Part shown: one piece after another, positions 8,498 to 18,746 of the stretch
Numbering within the stretch: the first letter of the stretch is position 1
How the letters are laid out: each line of letters opens with the position of its first letter
Assembly: GCF_016834455.1 (NCBI RefSeq)
Contig: NZ_CP069213.1
Location: forward strand, 1,364,501-1,428,500
Reading direction: 5' to 3'
Length of the DNA stretch: 64,000 bases
From: Shewanella litorisediminis
Lineage (GTDB): Bacteria; Pseudomonadota; Gammaproteobacteria; Enterobacterales; Shewanellaceae
The notes under the pieces: model-generated
Told to the model about the DNA's origin: nothing
The model's input: only the letters and a program-made list of their open reading frames with translations
The model's database searches: none
Made by a program: the position numbers and the translations under genes

Positions 8498-10784
8498 GCA
8501 ATTTCACTGTGTCACCGTTGGCAATCCCAATGCCGGCAAATCCACCCTCTTTAATGCCCTAACCGGTGCCAACCAGCAGGTAGGTAACTGGTCAGGGGTC
8601 ACGGTAGAGAAAAAGACCGGCCACTTCAGCCTGAGCGGCGCTGATGTATACCTCACTGACTTACCCGGCATTTACGATATCTTGCCAGCGGGCAAGAGCT
8701 GCGATTGCTCCCTTGATGAGCAGATTGCCCAGCAGTACCTGGCCGAGCAGCACATGGATGGCATTATCAACCTGGTGGATGCCACCAACATTGAGCGCCA
8801 TCTGTATCTCACTGTGCAGCTGCGTGAACTCGGCATTCCCATGGTGGTGGTGGTCAATAAAATCGACATCGCCCTCAAACGTGGCGTCCATGTCGATATC
8901 CAAAAAATGTCTCAGGAGTTGGGATGCCCCGTGATTGCGGTGTGCGCACGCGACGCCAACGACGTTATCAAGGTGCAGGAACAGGTCGTTGCCCTTCTGG
9001 AAGGTAAGGTTTCTGAAGCCCCTTTGATGCTCGATTACGAGGGCGCTATTGAACATGCCGTCACCGAGCTTTTGGTAAAAGACCATGGCCTTAGCCGTGG
9101 CCGTGCCCTTGCCATGCTGGGTAATGGATTGGGCTGCGGTCAGTGTAAAAACAGCGAATTCGAATCGGAAGTAAGTCGCTGCGCCGATGGCCTTAAGGCC
9201 AAGGGACTGGATATTGAGCTGATGGTGGCCACCACCCGCTTTAACTTTGTAGAGCGGGTTTACCGGGCCGCCGTTGCCAATGATGATGCGCCAACACTAA
9301 GTGACCGTCTCGATGGACTGGTCCTGCATCCGGTGTTGGGTGTGCCGGTGTTCCTGCTGGTGATGTATCTGATGTTCATGTTCGCCATTAACGTGGGCAG
9401 TGCTTTTATCGATTTCTTCGACATTACCGCCGGTGCCTTGTTTGTAGACCATTTCGGCGCCCTGCTTGGCAATTGGGGGGCGCCCGAGTGGCTGGTTACC
9501 CTGCTGGCAGGCGGTATAGGTCAGGGCATTCAAACCGTTGCCACCTTTATTCCGGTGATCATGGCGCTGTTTTTGGCCTTGTCGGTGCTGGAAAGCTCGG
9601 GCTATATGTCCCGTGCCGCCTTTGTGGTTGATGGCCTGATGCGCCGCATCGGTCTGCCCGGCAAGGCGTTTGTGCCCATGATTGTAGGTTTTGGCTGCTC
9701 GGTGCCGGCAATTATGGCTACCCGCACCCTTGGCAGTGAGCGCGAGCGCATTGTGACCGGCATGATGGCGCCCTTCATGTCCTGCGGTGCCCGTCTGCCG
9801 GTGTATGCCCTGTTTGCCGCTGCATTCTTCCCGAACTCAGGTCAGAATCTGGTGTTCCTGCTTTATATCATAGGTATTATCGCCGCCATCGGCACCGGGC
9901 TCTTGCTGCGAAGCACCCTGCTGCCGGGCGTGAGCAGCGCCGTGGTGATGGAATTGCCAAACTACGAGATGCCCAAGTTCAAGGCGGTGGTGTCCCGCAC
10001 CGGCAAACGCACCAAGAGCTTTATTCTCGGCGCCGGTAAAACCATCGTGCTGGTGGTGACCTTGTTGAACTTTATCAATGCCGTTGGTGTGGATGGGACC
10101 TTTGGCCATGAAGACAGCAGCGAGTCAGTGCTCAGCGTGGTGAGCCAGAAGGTAACACCCATTTTCTCACCCATGGGGATTGAAGAAAGTAACTGGCCTG
10201 CCACCGTGGGTATCATCACAGGTATTTTCGCTAAAGAAGCCGTAGTGGGCACCCTGAACAGCCTCTATAGCACGCCTGGCGCCGACGACGAAGGCCTGAC
10301 GCCACTGTCAGAGTCATTCAACGAAGCGCTGGCTACCATTCCTGCGAACCTGCTCGGCATTGCTCCTGAAGATCCTATGTCCATGTCAGTGGGTGATGTA
10401 TCCAGTGTGGATACTGCCGCAGAAGAACAGGGTGTTGACCGCTCAACCTTTAGTGCGCTGCAGTCAGGTTTCAGTGGTCAACTGGCTGCCTTCTCTTACC
10501 TGGTGTTTGTGCTCCTGTATACGCCTTGTGTCGCAGCGATGGGTGCTCTGGTAAACGAGTTTGGCAAGGGCTGGGCGGTCTTTGCCGCCACCTGGACCTT
10601 TGGACTGGCCTATGGCACCGCCACTTTGGTTTATCAGTGGGGCAATGTGGCTGCGCATCCGCTGCAAACCGTGCTCTGGACCACTGTGATTGCAGGTGCC
10701 CTGATAGCCTTCTTTATTTACCTGAAGCAGAAAGGCCGCAAGACGCAGCAGATTATTCCCGGGATACGCATCATCACCGAGTGA
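8490..10784 (+). CDS. feoB: Ferrous iron permease FeoB
   Basis: A 764-residue inner-membrane Fe(II) transporter with an N-terminal GTPase-like domain. Seen: G1 GNPNAGKST near residue 10, G3 DLPG, G4 NKID, then a helical spacer and two gate halves with membrane segments; the conserved GCSVPAIMATR and SCGARLPVYALF stretches are present. The start at 8490 overlaps feoA and has AGGCAGGAG upstream. No feoC is seen; a terminator follows directly. It would import the Fe(II) released by the neighbouring metal-reducing cytochromes. Confidence 0.97.
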   Translation: MAKQFHCVTVGNPNAGKSTLFNALTGANQQVGNWSGVTVEKKTGHFSLSGADVYLTDLPGIYDILPAGKSCDCSLDEQIAQQYLAEQHMDGIINLVDATNIERHLYLTVQLRELGIPMVVVVNKIDIALKRGVHVDIQKMSQELGCPVIAVCARDANDVIKVQEQVVALLEGKVSEAPLMLDYEGAIEHAVTELLVKDHGLSRGRALAMLGNGLGCGQCKNSEFESEVSRCADGLKAKGLDIELMVATTRFNFVERVYRAAVANDDAPTLSDRLDGLVLHPVLGVPVFLLVMYLMFMFAINVGSAFIDFFDITAGALFVDHFGALLGNWGAPEWLVTLLAGGIGQGIQTVATFIPVIMALFLALSVLESSGYMSRAAFVVDGLMRRIGLPGKAFVPMIVGFGCSVPAIMATRTLGSERERIVTGMMAPFMSCGARLPVYALFAAAFFPNSGQNLVFLLYIIGIIAAIGTGLLLRSTLLPGVSSAVVMELPNYEMPKFKAVVSRTGKRTKSFILGAGKTIVLVVTLLNFINAVGVDGTFGHEDSSESVLSVVSQKVTPIFSPMGIEESNWPATVGIITGIFAKEAVVGTLNSLYSTPGADDEGLTPLSESFNEALATIPANLLGIAPEDPMSMSVGDVSSVDTAAEEQGVDRSTFSALQSGFSGQLAAFSYLVFVLLYTPCVAAMGALVNEFGKGWAVFAATWTFGLAYGTATLVYQWGNVAAHPLQTVLWTTVIAGALIAFFIYLKQKGRKTQQIIPGIRIITE

Positions 10785-10795
10785 TAGCTTCCGAC

Positions 10796-10823
10796 AAAAA
10801 GCAGCCTGCGGGCTGCTTTTTTT
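10796..10823 (+). terminator. Terminator of feoAB
   Basis: GCAGCC-TGCG-GGCTGC stem-loop followed by seven T residues, 12 bases after the feoB stop. Confidence 0.9.
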
Positions 10824-10937
10824 ATGGCAAGGCCCTGAACCGGGCAGTTTTTTAAGTGCGGGCATTGTCAGCGGCAGTTTTCTGTAGGATTATGCAGGTT
10901 TTGAAAAATTTGCCACTGTTTGCAAAAGAGGAACTCC

Positions 10938-12605
10938 ATGAGTCACGTGGACAACGAAGTACGTCCCAGTAACTTCATTCGCAACATCATAGATGAAGAT
11001 TTGGCCAGCGGTAAGCACACCAGTGTGCACACACGTTTTCCGCCGGAGCCAAACGGCTATCTGCACATCGGCCACGCCAAGTCTATCTGCCTGAACTTCG
11101 GTATAGCGGAAGATTACAAGGGCCAGTGCAACCTGCGTTTTGATGATACCAACCCTGAAAAAGAAGACATCGATTATGTGAATTCGATTCAGGAAGACGT
11201 TAAGTGGCTCGGATTCCAGTGGGATGGCGAGGTTCGCTACTCATCCAACTATTTCGATGAGCTTTACGGCTATGCGGTTGAGCTCATCAACAAGGGCTTG
11301 GCCTATGTGTGTTTCCTCAACGCCGAAGAAACCCGCGAATACCGTGGCACGCTGAAAGAACCGGGCCGTAACAGCCCATATCGTGACACCTCACCCGAAG
11401 AAAACCTGGCGCTGTTCGAAAAGATGCGCGATGGTGGCTTTAAAGAAGGTGAGTGTGTGCTGCGTGCCAAAATCGATATGGCATCGCCCTTCATGTGCAT
11501 GCGCGACCCTGTGATTTACCGCGTGAAATTTGCCCATCACCATCAGACCGGTGACAAGTGGTGCATCTATCCGATGTACGACTTTACCCACTGTATCTCA
11601 GACGCGCTGGAAAACATCACTCACTCCCTGTGTACGCTGGAGTTCCAGGACAACCGTCGTCTGTACGACTGGGTGTTGGATAATCTCAATGACTTCCAGG
11701 CGCCAAACCGTACCCGTCAGTACGAGTTTTCACGTCTGAATCTTGAATACACCCTGATGTCCAAGCGCAAGCTGAACGATTTGGTGGTACGTGGTCTGGT
11801 GTCCGGTTGGGATGACCCACGTATGCCAACCATTGCCGGTCTGCGTCGCCGTGGTTACACCCCGGCCTCTATCCGCGAGTTTTGTCAGCGCATTGGTGTG
11901 ACCAAGCAGGACAACCTGGTGGAAGTGGGCATGCTGGAGGCCTGTATTCGTGAAGATCTCAACGAAAACGCCCCACGTGCCATGGCGGTTATTCGCCCCA
12001 TCAAGGTGATCATCGAGAACTTCACCGCCCCTGAACTTGAGTATGTGAAGGCACCTGTGCACCCCAACCTTGAAGAGATGGGTGAGCGTGAGTTGGCTTT
12101 CGGCCGTGAGATTTATATCGACGCCGCCGACTTCCGGGAAGAAGCCAACAAGCAGTACAAGCGCTTGGTGCTGGGTAAGGAAGTGCGTCTGCGTAATGCC
12201 TATGTAATCAAGGCTGAGCGCTGCGAAAAAGACGCCGAAGGCAATGTCACCACTGTGTACTGCACTTACGATCCCGAGACCCTGGGCCAAAACCCAAGTG
12301 ACGGTCGTAAGGTAAAAGGTGTTATTCACTGGGTGGAAGCCACAACCGCACTGCCTGCTGAGTTCCGCCTGTATGACCGACTGTTCAATGACGCCAATCC
12401 GGCCGCGGCCGATACCGTGGATGAAGTGCTGAATCCGGGTTCTCTGGAAGTGGTTCATGGCTTTGCCGAAGCGCCACTGGCCAATGCCAAGGCCTCACAG
12501 GCGTATCAGTTTGAGCGTGAAGGTTACTTCTGTGCTGACAGTAAAGACTCCGCACCGGGTAAACTGGTTTTCAACCTGACCGTCGCTCTGCGCGAATCTT
12601 TCTGA
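10938..12605 (+). CDS. glnS: Glutaminyl-tRNA synthetase
   Basis: A 555-residue class I enzyme charging tRNA-Gln. Seen: the HIGH-type motif in [12 protein letters not shown] near residue 40, a KMSKS-type motif in LMSKRKL near residue 270, and a C-terminal anticodon-binding beta-barrel region with RLYDRLF. Length equals that of the enteric enzyme. ATG 10938 has AGAGGA seven bases upstream; a TTG-type start six codons earlier has no site. Single-gene unit with its own terminator. Confidence 0.97.
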   Translation: MSHVDNEVRPSNFIRNIIDEDLASGKHTSVHTRFPPEPNGYLHIGHAKSICLNFGIAEDYKGQCNLRFDDTNPEKEDIDYVNSIQEDVKWLGFQWDGEVRYSSNYFDELYGYAVELINKGLAYVCFLNAEETREYRGTLKEPGRNSPYRDTSPEENLALFEKMRDGGFKEGECVLRAKIDMASPFMCMRDPVIYRVKFAHHHQTGDKWCIYPMYDFTHCISDALENITHSLCTLEFQDNRRLYDWVLDNLNDFQAPNRTRQYEFSRLNLEYTLMSKRKLNDLVVRGLVSGWDDPRMPTIAGLRRRGYTPASIREFCQRIGVTKQDNLVEVGMLEACIREDLNENAPRAMAVIRPIKVIIENFTAPELEYVKAPVHPNLEEMGERELAFGREIYIDAADFREEANKQYKRLVLGKEVRLRNAYVIKAERCEKDAEGNVTTVYCTYDPETLGQNPSDGRKVKGVIHWVEATTALPAEFRLYDRLFNDANPAAADTVDEVLNPGSLEVVHGFAEAPLANAKASQAYQFEREGYFCADSKDSAPGKLVFNLTVALRESF

Positions 12606-12620
12606 TTGGGTAGATAACTG

Positions 12621-12645
12621 AAAAAGGCGCCATTGGCGCCTTTTT
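12621..12645 (+). terminator. Bidirectional terminator, glnS and Yip1-family gene
   Basis: AAAAAGGCGCC and GGCGCCTTTTT arms separated by three bases. The A and T tracts let it stop transcription from both convergent genes. Confidence 0.88.
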
Positions 12646-12690
12646 ATTGAAGAAAAACTCTCTGCTGCTTTGAATTACTCAAACCTTAAA

Positions 12691-13287
12691 TTATTGAAGC
12701 ATTGGGCCAAAACCCAGACTCCATAAAATCACGCTGCCTGCCATCAGAGCAACGAGTAACACAAGACCTGCTGTTACCACAGAGCTCGCATAAATAAAGC
12801 CTTTTTCTTCTGGAATATTCATGATGATGGGCACCCCGGTGTAGAGCAGGTAAACCGAGTAGGCGAGCCCAATGAGGCCAATCACCATCATAAACCAGAG
12901 CACAGGATACAGCGCCGACAGGCCCACCATAAAGAGTGGCGTGGCTGTGTAGGTGGCAAGCTCAAGTGCCTGGGTAAAGTCAGGCTTTGCATCGAAGGTA
13001 ATGGCCATCCAATGTGCCAGGTAGGCAAGACCAAACACACCGGCTATCAAACCGAAATACATACCCACAGACATGTAGATGGCACTTTGACTGGTCAGGA
13101 ATAAGGGCTCTCCTGCGCCCGGATTCCAGCCGATATGGGCCATGGCAAAGTAACTGCAAATAGGTGGAATAAGTGCAATGAGCAATAGATGACTCATGCT
13201 GCTTTTCAGTGCTTCGTGATTCTTTTCAATTGTCTGCCACTCTTCTTTTGGATGAGTGTATAACCCCAATAAGTGATTCAGTACCAT
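12691..13287 (-). CDS. Yip1-family inner-membrane protein (YohC-like)
   Basis: A 198-residue protein with about five predicted membrane segments. The N-terminal LLGLYTHPKEEWQTIE is characteristic of bacterial Yip1-domain proteins such as E. coli YohC. Molecular function is unknown for this family. ATG 13287 has AAGGA upstream. It is a single gene convergent with glnS and divergent from miaE. Confidence 0.8.
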   Translation of the reverse strand: MVLNHLLGLYTHPKEEWQTIEKNHEALKSSMSHLLLIALIPPICSYFAMAHIGWNPGAGEPLFLTSQSAIYMSVGMYFGLIAGVFGLAYLAHWMAITFDAKPDFTQALELATYTATPLFMVGLSALYPVLWFMMVIGLIGLAYSVYLLYTGVPIIMNIPEEKGFIYASSVVTAGLVLLVALMAGSVILWSLGFGPMLQ

Positions 13288-13467
13288 TATAATTATCCTT
13301 GTTCAGCAGTGATCCCCGAGCTCGCCAAACTGCAGACGAGCCTGTTACAGCTCTGAGATTATTTATTGAACAAAAATTGACATCCGTCAAGGTGGGTCAG
13401 ACTTGCTACTGTTAACGCGCGAGCTAACTCAGTAGAATGGCGGGCTTTAATAAATGAGGGAAATTGT

Positions 13468-14238
13468 GTGATAGAGCAGTTGTTGGCGCCAGTCAGGGCA
13501 TTTCTTGCCTGCGAAACCCCGGATACCTGGATTGAAAAAGCCAAAGACCCCAGTGTGTTACAGTCCATTTTGGTTGACCATTGCAACTGTGAGCTCAAAG
13601 CTGCACAAATGGCCCTGTTCTTGATCCGTAAATATGCGGTGGATCCTGACTGCAGCCCCGCGCTGCTTGCCTGGGCCAAACCTTATGAAGAGTTTGTCTA
13701 TCACAAAGACAGGGATATGGCGGCCTTTCTGGCCCGAACAGGGAAAAAGAACGAACTGGCGACAGAGCTTAAACCCAAGTCAGGCTTTGCGTTTGGCGAC
13801 GAACTGATTGCCAGAATGGTGCGGCTGATTAAAGAAGAGTTTCATCATTTCGAGCAGGTGCTTGAAATCATGCATGCCAGAGATATTCCCTATACCAACA
13901 TCAACGCCGGACGTTATGCCAAGGGGATGATGAGCCACGTGCGTACCAGTGAGCCCGCAACCCTGGTTGATAAGCTTATCGTAGGTGCCTTTATCGAGGC
14001 CCGCTCCTGTGAGCGTTTTGCCAAGCTGGCGCCTTTTATGGATGAAGAACTGGAGCGCTTTTACGTGTCGCTTTTACGTTCAGAAGCCCGGCATTATCAG
14101 GACTATTTGACCCTCGCCGAGATGATTGCAGGGGAGAACATCGACCAGCGAATCGCTTACTTTGCCAAGGTGGAGGCAGCGCTGATTGAAGGCGCCGATG
14201 AAGAGTTTCGCTTTCACAGCGGTGTGCCGCAAAGCTGA
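13468..14238 (+). CDS. miaE: tRNA 2-methylthio-N6-isopentenyladenosine hydroxylase
   Basis: A 256-residue non-heme di-iron monooxygenase that hydroxylates ms2i6A37 of tRNAs. Seen: the family segment LVDHCNCELKAAQMA, and helices with EEFHHFEQV and EARHYQDYL whose E-x2-H patterns fit di-iron ligands, as in the ferritin-like fold. GTG start at 13468 with GAGGG seven bases upstream. Monocistronic. Known families of this length are MiaE only. Confidence 0.93.
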   Translation: MIEQLLAPVRAFLACETPDTWIEKAKDPSVLQSILVDHCNCELKAAQMALFLIRKYAVDPDCSPALLAWAKPYEEFVYHKDRDMAAFLARTGKKNELATELKPKSGFAFGDELIARMVRLIKEEFHHFEQVLEIMHARDIPYTNINAGRYAKGMMSHVRTSEPATLVDKLIVGAFIEARSCERFAKLAPFMDEELERFYVSLLRSEARHYQDYLTLAEMIAGENIDQRIAYFAKVEAALIEGADEEFRFHSGVPQS

Positions 14239-14244
14239 TAGCCT

Positions 14245-14961
14245 TTAATCCGCGATAAGTGGCTTCGCCTGAAGGTTTGGCCCTGCTAAAGTCATTTCCA
14301 AAACACTGCTTTGGCTGTACCAGTCTCCCACCACAATACGGGTACCGGCACTTTCATGGTGTATGGCAGGTCTGTGGGTATGGCCATGGATCATCTGCCT
14401 GCAGCCGTGCTTTTGCAAAAGGTTGGCAACGGCGTGGGGTTCGGCATCCATGATGTACTGACTCTTCAGCTGATTGCCTGCCTTGCTTTTGGCTCTGAGA
14501 TTAGCGGCGATGCTCAATCGCTTGCTTTGGGATAGCTTGCTGTATATCCACTTCACCCAGGGCTGGTTTCTGAACCAGCGAAAGCGCTGGTAGCCCTTGT
14601 CGAGGGTACAGAGACTGTCGCCGTGCAGCAGCAGGGTGGGAATGCCGTAAAGCTCAATACGGTGAACTTCATCGAGAAGCTGCATTTTACTGATGGCAGC
14701 AAACTGCTTGCCAATCAAAAAGTCACGATTTCCGTGAATAAAGTAAATCGGGATTTTGCGACTGAGCGCGGCGATATCGGCTGCTATGTCCAACGCAAAG
14801 GGTTCGGCAATATCATCGCCCACCCATACTTCAAACAGATCCCCGAGAATGTACAGTGCATCCACATCATCGAATGACTGGGAGAGGAACCGGCGAAACG
14901 CGGCGGTAATATCGGGGCGATCTGCACTCAAATGCAGATCGCCGATAAAAAGGGTGCGCAT
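14245..14961 (-). CDS. lpxH: UDP-2,3-diacylglucosamine hydrolase
   Basis: A 238-residue peripheral membrane phosphoesterase that cleaves UDP-2,3-diacylglucosamine to lipid X in lipid A synthesis. Seen: calcineurin-like metal motifs GDLHLS at residue 7, GDLFE near 40, GNRDF near 78, and HGHTHRP near 194. The start at 14961 begins the [10 protein letters not shown] domain; the 25 residues upstream in the open frame overlap ppiB and are not conserved. It follows ppiB by ten bases, as in enteric genomes. Confidence 0.95.
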   Translation of the reverse strand: MRTLFIGDLHLSADRPDITAAFRRFLSQSFDDVDALYILGDLFEVWVGDDIAEPFALDIAADIAALSRKIPIYFIHGNRDFLIGKQFAAISKMQLLDEVHRIELYGIPTLLLHGDSLCTLDKGYQRFRWFRNQPWVKWIYSKLSQSKRLSIAANLRAKSKAGNQLKSQYIMDAEPHAVANLLQKHGCRQMIHGHTHRPAIHHESAGTRIVVGDWYSQSSVLEMTLAGPNLQAKPLIAD

Positions 14962-14971
14962 CTGACCTGAA

Positions 14972-15481
14972 TTAGCCTTCGATGCTGACCTTTTGGATAA
15001 CAACGGCTTCCAGCGGCACGTCCTGGTGCATACCACGGTTGCCGGTGTTTACGCCCTTGATGGCATTCACTACGTCCATGCCTTCAACCACTTCACCGAA
15101 CACGCAGTAACCCCAGCCCTGCATGGACTCAGATTTGAAGTCCAGGAAGGTGTTGTCGTTCACGTTAATGAAAAACTGGGCAGTGGCAGAGTGTGGGTCA
15201 GAGGTGCGGGCCATGGCAATGGTGCCCACCTTGTTGGACAGACCGTTGTTGGCTTCGTTTTTCACAGGCTCATGGGTGCGCTTTTGCACCATATCTTCGG
15301 TAAAACCGCCGCCCTGGATCATAAAGCCATCGATAACACGGTGGAAAATAGTGCCATCGAAGAATCCCTCGCTGGCATAGCGCTGGAAGTTTTCGGCAGT
15401 GACCGGTGCTTTTTCGTGGTTCAGGGCGATTTTGATATCGCCAAAGTTGGTGTGCAATGTGATCATCGTTGCGGTACTCAT
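14972..15481 (-). CDS. ppiB: Cytoplasmic peptidyl-prolyl cis-trans isomerase B (cyclophilin)
   Basis: A cyclophilin of up to 169 residues. Seen: the catalytic [13 protein letters not shown] segment, [17 protein letters not shown] and [15 protein letters not shown], all typical of PpiB. The start is uncertain: ATG 15466 gives MITLHTN, which aligns with the E. coli N-terminus, while ATG 15481 adds five residues; neither has a strong ribosome site. Operon with lpxH; divergent from cysS. Confidence 0.95.
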   Translation of the reverse strand: MSTATMITLHTNFGDIKIALNHEKAPVTAENFQRYASEGFFDGTIFHRVIDGFMIQGGGFTEDMVQKRTHEPVKNEANNGLSNKVGTIAMARTSDPHSATAQFFINVNDNTFLDFKSESMQGWGYCVFGEVVEGMDVVNAIKGVNTGNRGMHQDVPLEAVVIQKVSIEG

Positions 15482-15607
15482 TTGAAAGTGTCGGCGGATT
15501 CTAACTTATCTGGAACGGCCCTGAAAGTGCAGTATTCAAGGGCTTTTGAGCATGATAGACTCACAAGCCTGATTTTACACCCAATGCTTAGCGGAAAGAG
15601 AGCAAGA

Positions 15608-16987
15608 ATGTTGAAGATATACAATAGTATCAGTCGTCAAAAAGAGGAGTTTAAACCCATACAGCCAGGCAAAATTGGCATGTATGTTTGTGGTGTGACG
15701 ATCTATGACCTGTGCCACATTGGCCATGGTCGTACTTTTGTGTGTTTCGATATGATTGTGCGTTATCTGCGTTACCGTGGTTACGAGGTGAATTATCAGC
15801 GCAATATCACCGACGTGGACGACAAAATCATTAAGCGCGCCAATGAAAACGGCGAAAGCTGCGATAGCCTCACCGAGCGTTTGATTGGTGAAATGCATGC
15901 CGATTTCGATGCACTGAATATGGTGCGTCCAAGTTTTGAGCCCCGCGCGACCCTCCACATCGACGAAATCATCGACATGGTGACCCGTCTGCTCGACCGT
16001 GGACATGCCTACGTTGCTGCCGATGGCGACGTGCTGTTTGACGTGTCGTCCTATGCCGCGTACGGCCGCCTGTCTGGGCAGGACCTCGAGCAACTTCAAG
16101 CCGGTGCCCGTGTTGAAGTGGATGAGAACAAACGTAATCCAATGGATTTCGTACTGTGGAAAATGTCCAAGCCCGGCGAACCGACCTGGGAATCCCCATG
16201 GGGCCCGGGTCGCCCAGGCTGGCACATCGAATGTTCGGCCATGAACAGCAAGCACCTCGGTTTGCATTTTGATATCCATGGCGGCGGCAGCGACTTGCAG
16301 TTTCCACACCATGAAAATGAAATTGCCCAGTCTTGCTGCGCCCACGACACGCCTTATGTGAACACCTGGATGCACACAGGTATGGTGATGGTTGACCGTG
16401 AGAAAATGTCCAAGTCCCTTGGCAACTTCTTTACCATCCGTGATGTATTGGGACACTACGATGCCCAGACAGTGCGTTACTTCCTGCTGTCCGGTCACTA
16501 TCGCAGTCAGCTGAACTACAGTGAAGACAACCTGAAGCAGGCTCGCGCTTCCCTCGAGCGTATGTATACCGCACTGAAAGGTCTGGACCTGAGCGTTGAA
16601 GCTGCCGGTGCTGACGAGTTCGTCAGCCGTTTTGTTGCTGCCATGGACGATGATTTCAACACCCCAGAGGCCTATTCGGTCCTCTTTGATATGGTGCGCG
16701 AAATCAACCGTCTGAAAACCACAGATATGGCAGCCGCATCTCAATTGGGTGTGGCACTCAAAGACCTTGCCGCAGTTCTCGGTATTTTGTCTTCCACCCC
16801 AGAGGCTTTCCTCCAGGGCGATGGCAATGCCGACGAAGTGGCGGAAATTGAAGCCCTGATTGTTGAGCGCAACCGTGCCCGCGCCGAAAAAGACTGGCCA
16901 GCGGCCGATGTAGCCCGCGACCGATTGAACGCCCTTGGGGTTGTGCTTGAAGACGGTCCTGAAGGCACCACCTGGCGCAAGAAGTAA
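15608..16987 (+). CDS. cysS: Cysteinyl-tRNA synthetase
   Basis: A 459-residue class I synthetase. Seen: [18 protein letters not shown] with the zinc-ligand Cys and HIGH motif, the internal HIECSAM and HHENEIAQS zinc-site segments, and a canonical [10 protein letters not shown]. The start at 15608 gives [12 protein letters not shown], matching the E. coli length of 461; the much longer open frame upstream runs antisense through ppiB and is not real. Ends at a strong terminator. Confidence 0.97.
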   Translation: MLKIYNSISRQKEEFKPIQPGKIGMYVCGVTIYDLCHIGHGRTFVCFDMIVRYLRYRGYEVNYQRNITDVDDKIIKRANENGESCDSLTERLIGEMHADFDALNMVRPSFEPRATLHIDEIIDMVTRLLDRGHAYVAADGDVLFDVSSYAAYGRLSGQDLEQLQAGARVEVDENKRNPMDFVLWKMSKPGEPTWESPWGPGRPGWHIECSAMNSKHLGLHFDIHGGGSDLQFPHHENEIAQSCCAHDTPYVNTWMHTGMVMVDREKMSKSLGNFFTIRDVLGHYDAQTVRYFLLSGHYRSQLNYSEDNLKQARASLERMYTALKGLDLSVEAAGADEFVSRFVAAMDDDFNTPEAYSVLFDMVREINRLKTTDMAAASQLGVALKDLAAVLGILSSTPEAFLQGDGNADEVAEIEALIVERNRARAEKDWPAADVARDRLNALGVVLEDGPEGTTWRKK

Positions 16988-17000
16988 AGCGCTGCTTGCC

Positions 17001-17036
17001 AATAAAAAACGCCTGCAATCGCAGGCGTTTTTTATT
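17001..17036 (+). terminator. Bidirectional terminator, cysS and folD
   Basis: A 16-bp perfect stem (ending ACGCCTGC / GCAGGCGT) with a four-base loop and flanking A and T tracts. It serves cysS on plus and folD on minus. Confidence 0.92.
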
Positions 17037-17055
17037 GGGGCATCTATATGTTGCC

Positions 17056-17090
17056 GCCTTTACTCTGACACCTTTTGCCAGAGTAAAGGC
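17056..17090 (-). other. Second stem-loop just downstream of folD
   Basis: A 12-bp perfect inverted repeat, GCCTTTACTCTG / CAGAGTAAAGGC, with an 11-base loop, starts six bases after the folD stop. There is no T tract on the minus strand. A 3'-end stabilising or processing role is possible. Confidence 0.6.
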
Positions 17091-17096
17091 ATCCAC

Positions 17097-17951
17097 TCAG
17101 TCGTGATAGTTTTCCGCGGCGTAGAGGGTGTTCTCCAACAGACTCGCAATGGTCATTGGGCCCACACCACCGGGAACCGGGGTAATAAAGGCAGCGCGCT
17201 TCGCGGCCACATCAAATTCCACGTCGCCTACCAAACGGCCGTCATCGAGACGGTTGATACCCACGTCAATCACAATGGCGCCTGGCTTGATCCAGTCGCC
17301 GGGAATAAAGTTGGGTTTGCCCACGGCCACAACCAGCAAATCTGCCTGACGCACCTTATCTTCAAGGTTCTTGGTAAAGCGATGGCAGGTGGTTGTGGTG
17401 CAACCTGCAAGCAGCAGTTCCAGTGTCATGGGGCGGCCAACAATGTTAGAGGCGCCAACCACAACGGCATCCAGACCATAGGTATCCACGCCGGTGGAGC
17501 GGATAAGGGTCATGATGCCCATGGGGGTGCAGGAACGCAGTACAGGAATGCGCTGTGCCAATCGGCCCACATTATAAGGGTGGAAACCGTCGACATCCTT
17601 ATCGGGACGAATACGCTCAATCACCTTGGAAGAGTCGATGTGCGCTGGCAGCGGCAATTGCACCAGAATACCATCGATGGCCGGGTCTTCATTGCAGCGG
17701 TCAATCAGCGCAAGCAGCGCTTCTTCGCTGGTGGTGTCGGGCAGGTCAAAGGACTGGGATAAAAATCCGACCTCTTCGCAGGCCTTGCGCTTGGAGCCAA
17801 CATAGACCTGAGAGGCGGGATCCAACCCCACCAGGATTACGGCAAGACCCGGAATGCGCTGGCCGGCCTCTTTACGGGCTTTTACCTTGTCGCTGAGGGT
17901 AGTGCGAATGGCACGGGCAATGGCCTTGCCATCGATATTTTGGGCTGTCAT
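17097..17951 (-). CDS. folD: Bifunctional methylenetetrahydrofolate dehydrogenase / cyclohydrolase
   Basis: A 284-residue enzyme converting 5,10-methylene-THF to 10-formyl-THF through NADP-dependent oxidation and hydrolysis. Seen: catalytic YVGSKRKAC (Tyr and Lys), [17 protein letters not shown], the Rossmann signature [11 protein letters not shown] and the closing [13 protein letters not shown] 17951 has AGGAAG upstream. Monocistronic; next to the tRNA operon, which runs the opposite way. Confidence 0.97.
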   Translation of the reverse strand: MTAQNIDGKAIARAIRTTLSDKVKARKEAGQRIPGLAVILVGLDPASQVYVGSKRKACEEVGFLSQSFDLPDTTSEEALLALIDRCNEDPAIDGILVQLPLPAHIDSSKVIERIRPDKDVDGFHPYNVGRLAQRIPVLRSCTPMGIMTLIRSTGVDTYGLDAVVVGASNIVGRPMTLELLLAGCTTTTCHRFTKNLEDKVRQADLLVVAVGKPNFIPGDWIKPGAIVIDVGINRLDDGRLVGDVEFDVAAKRAAFITPVPGGVGPMTIASLLENTLYAAENYHD

Positions 17952-18118
17952 GGGTGTAGGGCTTCCTGTATTCGACTGTGTTAAAACAGCCTGAAGTTTT
18001 TAGCGCGCACATTCTACCAGCCAAGGGCCACAGTGTCATTGTCCCCATTGGCGACAAATCCCGATAACTCTGTATTGTTCTATAATTCGCCAGGCAGATT
18101 TTAGCCTTAAAAAAATCG

Positions 18119-18147
18119 TTGACGGGTGTCAGGTGAGGGGATAAGAT
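18119..18147 (+). promoter_or_regulatory. Sigma-70 promoter of the Pro-Arg-His tRNA operon
   Basis: TTGACG, a 17-base spacer and TAAGAT, followed by the GC-rich discriminator GCGCTCC. Such discriminators are typical of stable-RNA promoters under stringent control. The first tRNA begins 42 bases downstream. Confidence 0.75.
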
Positions 18148-18188
18148 GCGCTCCGTTCTGACGTAAGGCGTCAATAACAGAACGATTT

Positions 18189-18265
18189 CGGTGATTAGCG
18201 CAGTCCGGTAGCGCATCTGCTTTGGGAGCAGAGGGTCAGAGGTTCGAATCCTCTATCACCGACCA
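18189..18265 (+). tRNA. tRNA-Pro (TGG)
   Basis: A 77-base cloverleaf beginning CGGTGAT with matching 3' ATCACCG and encoded CCA. The anticodon loop TTTGGGA gives anticodon TGG. The TTCGAAT T-loop is intact. Confidence 0.95.
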
Positions 18266-18329
18266 AATTATAAGTCGATGCAGGTATGCGTCGATTCCCC
18301 GGATAGGCTTCAACGTTTGTTGATACCTT

Positions 18330-18406
18330 GCGCCCGTAGCTCAGTTGGATAGAGCATCCGCCTTCTAAGCGGATGGTCGCAGGTTCGAATCCTGCCGGGC
18401 GTGCCA
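18330..18406 (+). tRNA. tRNA-Arg (TCT)
   Basis: A 77-base cloverleaf, 5' GCGCCCG pairing with 3' CGGGCGT, encoded CCA. The anticodon loop CTTCTAA gives TCT, reading the rare AGA/AGG codons. Confidence 0.95.
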
Positions 18407-18417
18407 TAAAATTCAGT

Positions 18418-18494
18418 GGTGACTGTAGCTCAGTTGGTAGAGTCCCGGATTGTGATTCCGGTTGTCGTGGGTTCGAGCCCCATCAGTCACCCCA
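18418..18494 (+). tRNA. tRNA-His (GTG)
   Basis: A 77-base cloverleaf with the extra 5' G (G-1) opposite C73, as expected for tRNA-His; the loop TTGTGAT gives anticodon GTG. CCA is encoded. Third and last gene of the operon. Confidence 0.95.
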
Positions 18495-18509
18495 CTTCTT
18501 CAGAAGGTT

Positions 18510-18536
18510 AAAAAGCGGCCAATGGCCGCTTTTTTT
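18510..18536 (+). terminator. Terminator of the tRNA operon
   Basis: AAAAGCGGCC / GGCCGCTTTT stem followed by a run of T residues, 16 bases after tRNA-His. Confidence 0.9.
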
Positions 18537-18561
18537 CTGGCTGTATTCGCCGGTTTCAGGC

Positions 18562-18590
18562 TCGACTCAAGCAATATCGGTGGCTATAAT
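18562..18590 (+). promoter_or_regulatory. Candidate tig promoter
   Basis: TCGACT, 17-base spacer, TATAAT. The -10 is perfect and the -35 matches 4 of 6. It lies about 155 bases upstream of tig. Confidence 0.5.
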
Positions 18591-18746
18591 GTCGCGTCTT
18601 GATAACTGTCAACCATGAGCGACCAGTGCCGACGCGCCCGTCGTGACAGGCATTAAAGTCAATTTAAAAGATCAAGAAACGAACACCTTAATAGTTGAAC
18701 ACTCGGCTATTTACAAAGGACGTTAGACATATTTCGAGGTAAAACA

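Noticed and set aside
15575..17002. 475-codon minus-strand frame opposite cysS
   Set aside because: cysS carries all class I synthetase motifs; the antisense frame has none and is likely a codon-bias shadow.
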